Positions 37,332-46,008 of a stretch of 64,000 nucleotides of DNA are shown one piece after another (position 1 is the stretch's first letter; every line of letters begins with the position of its first letter). This stretch comes from Gilliamella sp. wkB171. Lineage in GTDB: Bacteria; Pseudomonadota; Gammaproteobacteria; Enterobacterales; Orbaceae. Where the stretch lies: assembly GCF_001693755.1 (NCBI RefSeq), contig NZ_LYST01000048.1, forward strand, positions 29,874 to 93,873. Direction: 5' to 3'. The notes beneath the pieces are model-generated. The model was given only the letters and a program-made list of their open reading frames with translations. It was not told the DNA's origin and did not search any database. Made by a program: the position numbers and the translations under genes.

Positions 37332-39320
37332 ATGGCTTTCAAAAAGAAACTTAAACTTGCTAAACATGTAATTAATTCAGGTATGTTAATATCATTATCA
37401 ACCTCGGTTTTGGCGGCAACTAATTCTGATACTGATACTATGGTTGTAACCGCTTCGGGGTTTTCTCAACAAGTTAAAGAAGCACCAGCAACAATTTCAG
37501 TTATCACGCCCGAAGAAATTGATAATAAACCTTACCGTGATGTCACTGACGCATTAAAAGATATTCCAGGTGTCACAATAACAGGTGGTGGTGATTCAAC
37601 TGATATTAGTATTCGTGGTATGGATGCTAAATACACGATGATTTTGGTTGATGGTAAAAAAGTTAACACTCGTGAAACACGGCCAAATAGTGATGGTTCC
37701 GGTTTTGAGCAAGGTTGGCTGCCGCCATTGACAGCAATCGAACGTATCGAAGTAGTTAGAGGGCCTATGTCATCACTGTATGGTTCTGATGCGATGGGCG
37801 GGGTCATTAATATTATTACCAAAAAAGTATCAGATAAGTGGCATTCAGGTTTACGTTTAGAGTCGGTTATCCCTTATCGTTCTAAAGAAAAAGATACTTA
37901 TACTGGCAGCTTTTCAACAATGGGTCCTATTATTGATGATATTTTAGGTATTCAACTTTATGGTCAATACTCTAATCGCCATGAGGATGAGTTTTTAAAT
38001 GGTCATTCCGAGCAAAAATTGCGTAGTATAAATGGAAAATTATCGTTGAATGCTACAGATACTCAAAAATTTGATTTAGACTTTGGTCGTTCTTTACAAA
38101 ATAGTAAAGGATCAGCTGGGAAAACCAGAGACAAAAATAGAGGTGATTTTGTTCGTGATAATGCTCGTAACTCCTTTGCTTTAACGCATAATGGAATGTT
38201 TGGTGATGTATCAACGACGTCTTTTATTTCTTATGAAGGCAATAATAACCCAGAAAGAAAGATGAAAATTAGAAACACGGATGTGGATTCAAGAATAACA
38301 ATACCATTTTATATCAATATGTTAACAGTAGGTGGTAAATATAACTATCAAGAACTTCATGACAGAGATAATCAATTAAATAAATCCGTTACTAAAATTG
38401 ATCGATGGAATTATGCTTTGTTTGCTGAAGATGAGTTGAAATTAATGGAAAATTGGAGTTTAACGCTTGGTTTGCGTTATAACAAAGATGAAAATTATGG
38501 TAGCAACTGGAATCCGCGCGTGTACAGTGTTTGGAATATTGATGATAACTTTACATTAAAAGGTGGTTACTCCACAGGTTATGCGACTCCTCAATTACGT
38601 CAAGTCGTTTCTGATTGGGGACAAGTAACCGGTGGAGCAGGTACTGGGAATAAAGGCATGGTAATGGGAAATCCTGACCTAAAACCGGAAAAATCTGATA
38701 ACTATGAAATTGGTCTTGGTTATACTAACGAATATGGTGTTGATGCATCAGCAACTGCTTTCTATACCAAGTATAAAGATAAAATTCAAACTTACTATAT
38801 TTGTAATGGTCCAGCAGGTAAAGGTTTATGTAAGATTGATGGTTATAAAGAAAAATTTGATTTTGTACAAGGTAGAGAAAATGTGGATAAAGCTAATTTG
38901 AAAGGTATTGAATTATCATTTAAATCGCCATTATTTACTGATTTCTTATTAAGTACCAATTATTCTTGGACTAAGACTGAACAAAAAACAGGCCCAAATA
39001 AAGGAAGAGCACTAAATCGTACACCGAAACAGAAGTTCAATACGCAACTTGATTGGTATGTGGCTCATGATTGGGATTTATGGGCTAAAATGGCTTATTA
39101 TGGTCAAGAAAATGCAACAAAAAGAGACGGTAAAAAAACTAAATATGTCACTTATGCAGGCTATACCTTCTGGGATATAGGGGCTTCTTATAAAATCCAT
39201 AAACAAGCAAAATTATATGCTGGTATTTATAATTTGTTTGATAAAGACGTAAGCAACGATGATTTTGGTAAAACGTTAGAAGGTCGACGTTATTTTGTTG
39301 GTACTGAGATTAATTTCTAA
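37332..39320 (+). CDS. TonB-dependent catecholate siderophore receptor
   Basis: An outer-membrane 22-strand barrel that takes up ferric siderophore with TonB energy. From ATG 37332 it is 662 residues: signal peptide (to ~31, ending VLAA), TonB box DTMVVTAS, plug domain (DALKDIPGVTI, GPMSSLYGSDAMGGVINIITK) and barrel ending in the C-terminal Phe (VGTEINF). It resembles FepA/IrgA/BfeA-type receptors. A longer reading from 37251 is unlikely because it passes through the Fur-box region. Expressed divergently from the binding lipoprotein. Confidence 0.92.
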   Translation: MAFKKKLKLAKHVINSGMLISLSTSVLAATNSDTDTMVVTASGFSQQVKEAPATISVITPEEIDNKPYRDVTDALKDIPGVTITGGGDSTDISIRGMDAKYTMILVDGKKVNTRETRPNSDGSGFEQGWLPPLTAIERIEVVRGPMSSLYGSDAMGGVINIITKKVSDKWHSGLRLESVIPYRSKEKDTYTGSFSTMGPIIDDILGIQLYGQYSNRHEDEFLNGHSEQKLRSINGKLSLNATDTQKFDLDFGRSLQNSKGSAGKTRDKNRGDFVRDNARNSFALTHNGMFGDVSTTSFISYEGNNNPERKMKIRNTDVDSRITIPFYINMLTVGGKYNYQELHDRDNQLNKSVTKIDRWNYALFAEDELKLMENWSLTLGLRYNKDENYGSNWNPRVYSVWNIDDNFTLKGGYSTGYATPQLRQVVSDWGQVTGGAGTGNKGMVMGNPDLKPEKSDNYEIGLGYTNEYGVDASATAFYTKYKDKIQTYYICNGPAGKGLCKIDGYKEKFDFVQGRENVDKANLKGIELSFKSPLFTDFLLSTNYSWTKTEQKTGPNKGRALNRTPKQKFNTQLDWYVAHDWDLWAKMAYYGQENATKRDGKKTKYVTYAGYTFWDIGASYKIHKQAKLYAGIYNLFDKDVSNDDFGKTLEGRRYFVGTEINF

Positions 39321-39366
39321 ATGAACCAAACAATCTCTCGATTATTTTTCTAGGATGATTTTCATA

Positions 39367-39396
39367 TAAAAAGGGCGGGTTAAAGCGCCCTTTTTT
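39367..39396 (+). terminator. terminator after the TonB-dependent receptor
   Basis: AAAAAGGGCG, loop and CGCCCTTTTTT form a G+C-rich stem with A- and T-runs on either side; it could also serve the converging lipoprotein gene. Confidence 0.82.
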
Positions 39397-39447
39397 AATT
39401 ATTTAAGTATCATAAAGTCATATGATATGCATTTTAACAATATTATT

Positions 39448-40110
39448 TTACTGAAATTTAGCGATTTCAGTTATGCCTTGTTTATTATTAGAATCTGTAG
39501 TCGGGTTTAATAGTATTTGGGTAGAAACATCACTCAGTGTTATTGTTACCTTAGCATTTGGTGTTAAAGAGAACTCGGCCGCATCGTATGGTCTATTATC
39601 GATAAAAGCTTTTGTTACAGAAATTTTATCGATAGACTTATCGGTGTCATTGATAAGTGAAATTGAAATTTTAAAATCAATATTTGACATGGCTTTTTTC
39701 TTATATTGAATTAATTTTTTTGTGAACTCGGGGTTAGTTATAGCATATATTCCTTTATCATGTTTAACAGTTAGGATATCTGCTTGTTTTAAAAGTTCAG
39801 TGTCTGATGTGTCTTGACCAACTAAAATAGGAATTTCAAATGATGCATATGATTTCATTTTTTGAGTATAACACTCTTTATATTCAACTGATTTGAATAG
39901 TTGGGCTATCTCTTTTTTAGCTGTAATTAGTGACGATGATTCACTTCTGGAGTCTTTATAATCTGAGCAGGCTGGGACTTCTAATGTTAAGTTTCCTTTA
40001 GCAAAAGATGGTTTAGCATCAAGCTGTGAAATTGTCACGGTTGTTTCAACATTAGCATCACAACCTAATAGCATTGCAGAAATAAATGATATTAATAAAA
40101 TCTTTTTCAT
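39448..40110 (-). CDS. putative lipoprotein, phage-type family
   Basis: A 220-residue secreted protein with a lipobox (MLLGC, Cys17). The rest is predicted beta-rich with motifs LTLEVPACSDYKDSR and YKECYTQKMKSYASFEIPILVG. I recall similar lipoproteins in enterobacterial prophages (the family sometimes labelled DUF7424), but I cannot check this. No other phage gene is adjacent. Function unknown. It is a single gene on the minus strand facing the TonB-receptor gene. Confidence 0.7.
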   Translation of the reverse strand: MKKILLISFISAMLLGCDANVETTVTISQLDAKPSFAKGNLTLEVPACSDYKDSRSESSSLITAKKEIAQLFKSVEYKECYTQKMKSYASFEIPILVGQDTSDTELLKQADILTVKHDKGIYAITNPEFTKKLIQYKKKAMSNIDFKISISLINDTDKSIDKISVTKAFIDNRPYDAAEFSLTPNAKVTITLSDVSTQILLNPTTDSNNKQGITEIAKFQ

Positions 40111-40884
40111 TGTATTTTCCTATTATGGTGTTTAATTACTTAGATCATATCAGTAAAAATTTATTTAACCATCTTTAATTCAAAGTAAAGTCAAAAAATT
40201 TTAATGTATCATTTATCAACATTTTTTTATGACTTGAATGATGCTGTTATCTCTGTTTTATCCTGATAGGCTGGCCAATCGAACGTTTAAAATAAAGAAT
40301 ATGTTGTATCGTTCGTATGGTTAATCGAAATTTGACATCAACGAAGACAATCATTGATCAGATCTGAATTTAATAATAATGAATACTATATTTAAAAATG
40401 ATGGGAAATTAAAGGCACAATTATGGCTTTACTAAAAGCATAGTCTTTTTCGTATTTCGAGAGTGTGAAAAAGTGATTATCATCCAAAAATAAAGTCAAT
40501 TAAGTTAATTTTGCACAACAATTGCGATTTTGATCGCTCTTTTTTATTCTCGGGTTTAGAGCTTATTCTATAAGCAATAATTATCTTGATTTTTGAGTAT
40601 AATAATCTAATGAATAATTGTCTATGTTCAAAATAGACTATAGCCCATGTTTGTAATTGGTGTTGTGTGATTGATTGTTTTCATGTTACAAGCAAACGGT
40701 CCTTTATTAACATTGAACTAATTTTGCAAATGTGAAATTTAAAGTGCGGCGGTTGAAAGTGGATAACCATAGATTTACTGAAAATGGTATGGGTTTTACC
40801 CCAGTTTTACCCTGATTTAACCCCTTTAATAGAATTGAGATGAAGATTAATTCTTGCGAAGCCTTTTCGGATATGGACTTGAAT
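40111..40884. other. intergenic region between the lipoprotein gene and tRNA-Val
   Basis: About 770 bp with no supported ORF. One plus-strand terminator-like hairpin, GCGAT-TTTG-ATCGC followed by CTTTTTT, lies near 40526-40548. A small RNA could end there: a GATTATCAT iron-box-like string sits upstream near 40475, but no clear promoter is seen. Nothing else recognised. Confidence 0.4.
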
Positions 40885-40961
40885 TGGTACGCCCGGGTGG
40901 ACTCGAACCACTGACCCCCACCATGTCAAGGTGATGCTCTAACCAACTGAGCTACGGGCGT
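40885..40961 (-). tRNA. tRNA-Val (GAC)
   Basis: A 77-nt tRNA read on the minus strand, beginning ACGCCCG and ending CGGGCGT-A-CCA, so CCA is encoded. D-arm AGCTCAGTTGGTTAGAGC, anticodon stem-loop with TTGACAT (anticodon GAC, valine) and T-arm GGTTCGAGTCC are all present and the acceptor stem pairs fully. It is close to E. coli valV/valW. Confidence 0.97.
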
Positions 40962-41257
40962 ATATGTTGAAACACGCAAATATTAGCTGTGAAATCGATT
41001 TGTATCAAGTAAAAAAATTAAAAATAGCCTGTTTTTTAATCTGTTGAACAATTGTGGTTATAGAATAACCGAATACGTTGTTTTTATGATCAAGATAAGG
41101 GTTGTAAAATAGATTTATTTTTATCATTATTACGATTTAAAAAACAGGTTTAGTTTTTTTTCTCGAATTGTAAGTAAATGTAAATTTTTTGTGGTTTGTT
41201 TAGTCTTATTTAGCTATACTCAATGGAATAATTAAGGAGCTATTTGTTTTGGTTAAC

Positions 41258-43087
41258 ATGTCGATAAAAGATCAGATAGAGGATGTTTTACATAATATTT
41301 TTGGATATAAATCATTCAGAAATCAACAAAAAGAAATTATTGAATCAATTATCGATGGTCGAGATACCTTAACAATTATTCCCACCGGTGGTGGTAAATC
41401 GTTATGTTACCAAATACCCGCCGTATTATTGCCAAGTACCGCTTTGGTCATTTCACCGTTAATTTCTTTAATGAAAGATCAGGTTGATCAACTTATTGCC
41501 AACGGTATTTCGGCAGCATATCTAAATGCGACTCAATCATCAGATGAACAGCAAGCCGTTATTGAACAATATTTATCACACTCGATAAAATTGCTTTATA
41601 TTTCACCGGAAAGACTTGCTGTATCATCATTTTCTACTATGATTGAAAAACATCCACCTTCATTAATTGCCATAGATGAAGCGCACTGTATTTCACAATG
41701 GGGCCATGATTTTCGCCCTGATTATCGCCAATTAGGACAGCTCTCCGCGCGTTTTCCTGACATTCCCTTGGTTGCACTGACTGCAACAGCGGATAAGATG
41801 ACTCAAACGGATATTATTCATCAATTAAAACTAGTGGATCCTTTAGTTGTTGTGCGTAGTTTTGATCGTCCTAATATCCGTTATACCGTAGTGGATAAAT
41901 TTAATTTAACCGAGCAAGTGGTCTCTTTTATTGAAACACAAAAAGGCAATAGTGGCATAATCTATTGTTCAAGCCGTTCTAAAGTTGAAGATATGGCGAC
42001 AAGGCTTGCTGCACGTGGTTTTTCTGTTATAGCTTATCATGCTGGTTTAACCAATAGCGAACGTTTACAGGCACAAGAATCTTTTTTAAAAGATAATGTA
42101 CAAATTATTGTTGCAACAGTAGCATTTGGTATGGGAATTAATAAACCGAATATTCGATTTGTTATCCATGCAGATTGCCCAAGAACAATTGAAGCTTATT
42201 ATCAAGAAACGGGACGAGCAGGGCGAGATGGCGTACCTGCCGAAGCAATATTACTTTTTAATGGCAAAGATTTAAATTGGTATCATCGACAAATTGCTGA
42301 CAAAATGGATGGTAAGCATAAAGAGGTCGAGCAACATAAAGTTAATGCTATGGAATCATTTGCTCAAAGCTTAACTTGTCGGCGAATCGTATTGCTTAAT
42401 TATTTTGGTGAAAATCACAGCGAGCCTTGTAATAACTGTGATATTTGTCTGTATCCGCCAGAAATGTATGATGGTTTAATTGATGCGCAAAAAGTTTTAT
42501 CTTGTGTTTATCGGGTTGAGCAACGTTATGGCGCACAATATATTTCTGATGTATTACGAGGATCAGCTCGCTCGCAAATAAAAGAAAACGGACATGACAA
42601 ATTGTCTGTTTATGGAATTGGGAAACAGCATTCAACAGATTATTGGTTAAGTGTCATTAGACAATTAATTTATTTAGGTTACTTAAGTCAAAATATTTCA
42701 ACTTTTACAACGTTACAATTGACTCAAGATGCACGAAAAATTTTAAGAGGTGAGATTAGCTTATCATTAGCTAAACCTCGACTAGAGATAGTGAAGAAGA
42801 GTCGCTTGAATCGATATGCTAGAGCAATTAACTTAACTACCATTCTGTCTTATGAAGAGCGTATTTTATTTAATAATCTAAAACGATTACGTAAAGATAT
42901 TGCAGATGTTGAAGATATTGCACCATATGTCATATTTAGCGATGCGACCTTATTAGAAATGGTGCAAACTATGCCAGAAAGCAAAAAACAACTACTTAAT
43001 GTTACAGGCGTAGGTAAAATTAAATTAGAGAAATATGGCAATTTATTTTTAGATGAAATTAACGATTTCATGATAAAAAATATATAA
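41258..43087 (+). CDS. recQ: ATP-dependent DNA helicase RecQ
   Basis: RecQ unwinds DNA 3' to 5' for recombination and repair. About 609 residues: Walker A IPTGGGKS, DEAH box IDEAHCISQWGHDFR, motif VI QETGRAGRDG, the zinc site with four Cys (CRRIVLLNYFG then CNNCDIC), winged helix and a C-terminal HRDC domain. The ribosome site AAGGAG (41234-41239) is 18 bp from ATG 41258 but only 9 bp from an in-frame TTG at 41249, so the TTG start, three residues longer, may be the one used. Confidence 0.95.
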   Translation: MSIKDQIEDVLHNIFGYKSFRNQQKEIIESIIDGRDTLTIIPTGGGKSLCYQIPAVLLPSTALVISPLISLMKDQVDQLIANGISAAYLNATQSSDEQQAVIEQYLSHSIKLLYISPERLAVSSFSTMIEKHPPSLIAIDEAHCISQWGHDFRPDYRQLGQLSARFPDIPLVALTATADKMTQTDIIHQLKLVDPLVVVRSFDRPNIRYTVVDKFNLTEQVVSFIETQKGNSGIIYCSSRSKVEDMATRLAARGFSVIAYHAGLTNSERLQAQESFLKDNVQIIVATVAFGMGINKPNIRFVIHADCPRTIEAYYQETGRAGRDGVPAEAILLFNGKDLNWYHRQIADKMDGKHKEVEQHKVNAMESFAQSLTCRRIVLLNYFGENHSEPCNNCDICLYPPEMYDGLIDAQKVLSCVYRVEQRYGAQYISDVLRGSARSQIKENGHDKLSVYGIGKQHSTDYWLSVIRQLIYLGYLSQNISTFTTLQLTQDARKILRGEISLSLAKPRLEIVKKSRLNRYARAINLTTILSYEERILFNNLKRLRKDIADVEDIAPYVIFSDATLLEMVQTMPESKKQLLNVTGVGKIKLEKYGNLFLDEINDFMIKNI

Positions 43088-43164
43088 CATCATAAATAAT
43101 TAACTATAATAGCGTCTCTTAAGAAAACAAATTTATTAAAAAAAGATAAAAAATGGAGCTTTTT

Positions 43165-44415
43165 ATGTCACCGATGAATGACATGCCACAAATGTTAGCG
43201 CTCGTATTATTGTTAATTATTTTATACCTTGGCGATATTGTTTCAACTCGAACCAAAGCTTGGATCCCCTCTGTATTTATTTGTGCTGTACTTTTCTTAC
43301 TTGGTTATTGGACGTTTTTCCCAAAAGATATCGTCGCTCGTGCGGGTATCCCAACTGTCGTTGCTGTAATGTTTATGTATTTACTGATCGTTAATATGGG
43401 CACACTATTATCGGTTAAGGAACTATTACTACAGTGGAAAACTATTTTAATTTCGCTGGCAGGAATTGTGGGGATCATTATTATTGCGATAATAGTGGGC
43501 TATCTATTCTTTGACTTTAATACCGTTGTTGTGGCGATTCCGCCTCTAGTTGGCGGCATTGTATCGGCCATTATTATGGCGAAAGGTGCAACCGATGCTG
43601 GATTACCTGATCTCGCTGTATTTGCCATTATTATCTATGTGATGCAAGGCTTTATTGGTTATCCGCTTACCTCAATCATGCTTAAACGAGAAGGGCGACG
43701 AGTGCTGAGCCAGTATCATGCAGGTACTTGGAATGCCAATAACGATCCAAAGTCATCGATTGACAAACAATCAGTGGTCGCAGATGATGAAAATCCGATG
43801 CCACGCATGTTTGCTAAAATTCCTTCCAGCTATAATTCATCTTATTTCATCTTTTTACGTATCGCAATTATTGGGCTTTTAGCTTACTCTGTCTCTGAAA
43901 TTTTAAAGCCAATTGTCAGTGTTAGCCCATTTGTCTTATGTTTACTATTTGGTGTTATTGCGGCATCGTGTGGCTTCTTAGAACGTCATCCACTCAAAAA
44001 AGCAGGTGGATTTGGTTTAGCGGTGATGGGATTAATGCTCTTTATTTTTGATACCTTAAGTAAAGCAACGCCTGAAATGCTAGTTCGATTAATTACACCA
44101 CTTATCATCTTTATTTTATCTGCGGTGGTTGGCATGTTTATCTTTTCGGTGATTGTGGGTAAAGTTTTAAAAGTCAGTAAAGAGATGGCGTTTTCTATCG
44201 CACTTACTGCCTTATATGGTTTTCCTGCCGATTATATTATTACCAATGAAGTGATCAACAATTTAACTAAAGATCAGAAAGAAAAAGATGTGCTTACTAG
44301 CCATATGTTACCACCGATGCTGATTGGTGGATTTATTTCAGTCACAATCGTATCTGTGGTGCTTGCCGGTATCATGGTCAATATGATTGTCGCACCATCA
44401 GCGGTTGCACCTTAG
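43165..44415 (+). CDS. multi-pass membrane transporter-like protein
   Basis: A 416-residue integral membrane protein with ten or eleven hydrophobic helices and a soluble loop near 190-215. ATG 43165 is chosen over 43153 because GGAG lies 6 bp before it. The Gly-rich PPLVGGIVSAIIMAKGATDAG and the repeat-like second half (GFPADYIITNEVIN) suggest an inverted-repeat secondary transporter of the glutamate/carboxylate-symporter type. I do not recognise the exact family. It precedes an M20 amidohydrolase, so it may import an acylated amino acid or peptide that the hydrolase then cleaves; this is inferred. Confidence 0.78.
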   Translation: MSPMNDMPQMLALVLLLIILYLGDIVSTRTKAWIPSVFICAVLFLLGYWTFFPKDIVARAGIPTVVAVMFMYLLIVNMGTLLSVKELLLQWKTILISLAGIVGIIIIAIIVGYLFFDFNTVVVAIPPLVGGIVSAIIMAKGATDAGLPDLAVFAIIIYVMQGFIGYPLTSIMLKREGRRVLSQYHAGTWNANNDPKSSIDKQSVVADDENPMPRMFAKIPSSYNSSYFIFLRIAIIGLLAYSVSEILKPIVSVSPFVLCLLFGVIAASCGFLERHPLKKAGGFGLAVMGLMLFIFDTLSKATPEMLVRLITPLIIFILSAVVGMFIFSVIVGKVLKVSKEMAFSIALTALYGFPADYIITNEVINNLTKDQKEKDVLTSHMLPPMLIGGFISVTIVSVVLAGIMVNMIVAPSAVAP

Positions 44416-44482
44416 TGATAGATAAAATGGTGTTGATTGGCTAAGTAACCAACACAATCAAAAAAGAGTAATGACATAAATC

Positions 44483-44510
44483 AGGATTAGATGATTGCAT
44501 ATCTAATCCT
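44483..44510. promoter_or_regulatory. 10-bp perfect hairpin between transporter and hydrolase genes
   Basis: AGGATTAGAT and ATCTAATCCT pair perfectly around an 8-nt loop. AAAAAA follows, with no T-run on either strand, so it is not a usual terminator. It may set the ratio of the two genes by RNA processing or stabilisation, or be a protein-binding site. Confidence 0.45.
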
Positions 44511-44547
44511 AAAAAATAGAATACATTGAAATATTAAAGGTAGTATC

Positions 44548-45726
44548 ATGATAAATCCAGATATTAAAAAACTCGTTCAACAAAATATTGATGAAATGAT
44601 TGCTTTTCGTCGAGACCTACATCGACATCCTGAATTACCATGGGAAGAGTTTAGAACCACCGACAAAATAGCCGAACAACTTGATAAAATCGGTATTCCT
44701 TACCGCCGGACTAAACCAACAGGCATCATTGCTGATATCCAAGGTGGTAAACCCGGTAAAAGAATCTTACTGAGAGCAGATATCGATGCATTACCGGTGC
44801 AAGAATTAAGTACCAACATCGATTATAAATCAACAATTGATGGCAAAATGCATGCTTGTGGTCATGATACCCATGCTTCTATGCTACTGACTGCGGCTAA
44901 AGCACTTTATGCTATTCGCGATCAGCTAAAAGGTAATGTGAGATTAGTGTTTCAACCAGCGGAAGAAATCGCCCAAGGTGCAAAAGGCATGATTAAACAG
45001 GGTGTGCTTGAAGATGTCGATAGCGCTTTTGGCATGCATATTTGGTCACAAACACCTGTAGGGAAAGTGTCTTGTGTGGTCGGTTCTAGTTTTGCTTCGG
45101 CAGATTTATTAACTGTTCGTTTTAAAGGTAAAGGTGGACATGGATCTATGCCACATGACACTGTTGATGCCGTTATGGTCGCATCTTCATTTGTAATGAA
45201 TATACAGTCTATTGTCTCGCGCGAAGTCTCCCCACTTGATCCAGCTGTAGTCACCATTGGCAAAATGGATGTTGGTACTCGTTTTAATGTGATTGCCGAA
45301 AATGCGGTATTAGAGGGCACTGTACGCTGTTTTAATGTTGCTGTACGTGACAAAATTGAAGCAGCAATTCGTCGATATGCTAACCAAGTTGCTGCTATGT
45401 ACCGAGCTACGGCCGAAGTTGAATATATTTACGGTACACTTCCCGTGATTAATGATAAAGAGAGTGCCTTATTAGCACAAAAAGTTATTGTCGAATCGTT
45501 TGGTGAACAAACCCTTTATTTTGAACCACCGACAACTGGCGGTGAAGATTTTAGTTACTATACAGAAAACATTCCAGGCGCTTTTGCCTTGGTGGGTTCC
45601 GGTAATCCTGAAAAAGACACGCAATGGCCACATCATCATGGTTGCTTTAATGTTGACGAAGATGGTATGACCTTAGGTGCAGAATTTTATGCACAATATG
45701 CTTGGGCTTATTTAAATCAAAACTAA
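44548..45726 (+). CDS. M20-family amidohydrolase
   Basis: A cytoplasmic zinc/manganese amidohydrolase of the M20D group (hippurate hydrolase, IAA-amino-acid hydrolase, N-acetyl-diaminopimelate deacetylase types). The 392 residues have FRRDLHRHPEL at the start, metal ligands in MHACGHDTHASMLL (Cys, His) and FQPAEEIAQGAKGMI (Glu pair), and the dimerisation motif GKGGHGSMPHDTVDA. HGCFNVDEDG near the end is typical. Substrate unknown. Pairs with the upstream transporter gene. Confidence 0.9.
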   Translation: MINPDIKKLVQQNIDEMIAFRRDLHRHPELPWEEFRTTDKIAEQLDKIGIPYRRTKPTGIIADIQGGKPGKRILLRADIDALPVQELSTNIDYKSTIDGKMHACGHDTHASMLLTAAKALYAIRDQLKGNVRLVFQPAEEIAQGAKGMIKQGVLEDVDSAFGMHIWSQTPVGKVSCVVGSSFASADLLTVRFKGKGGHGSMPHDTVDAVMVASSFVMNIQSIVSREVSPLDPAVVTIGKMDVGTRFNVIAENAVLEGTVRCFNVAVRDKIEAAIRRYANQVAAMYRATAEVEYIYGTLPVINDKESALLAQKVIVESFGEQTLYFEPPTTGGEDFSYYTENIPGAFALVGSGNPEKDTQWPHHHGCFNVDEDGMTLGAEFYAQYAWAYLNQN

Positions 45727-45767
45727 ACGCCAAAAACTTGAATAAAAAGTTGATTTAGGCGGATACT

Positions 45768-45790
45768 CTGCCGAGCAAATGGCTTGGCAG
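45768..45790 (+). other. stable hairpin upstream of dnaX
   Basis: CTGCCGAGC and GCTTGGCAG pair over 9 bp with one G-U around AAATG. No T-run follows. It may be the 3' end of the hydrolase mRNA or part of an unannotated RNA. Confidence 0.35.
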
Positions 45791-46008
45791 CGTGATAATT
45801 CAACATATCAATTAACCTAACCCATTTCACAACTGCTGACAAATAGATTATTTAACAAATTAAATTTTGACAAAAAGCTTAAGGAAATATGTACGTTTTA
45901 GTATAAAACATTGTTGAATATTAAATCGGTTATCGGCATAGTAAAGACTAATTTGACACATTATGATATGATAATTGGCAATTTCATTAGCAATTAGTAA
46001 TGGTGATT

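Noticed and set aside
40380..40550. RyhB-like small RNA
   Set aside because: There is a terminator-like hairpin and an iron-box-like string, but no RyhB core sequence and no convincing promoter.
45727..45999. 4.5S (SRP) RNA near dnaX
   Set aside because: The hairpin at 45768-45790 does not carry the SRP GGAAG tetraloop-like core or the expected length.
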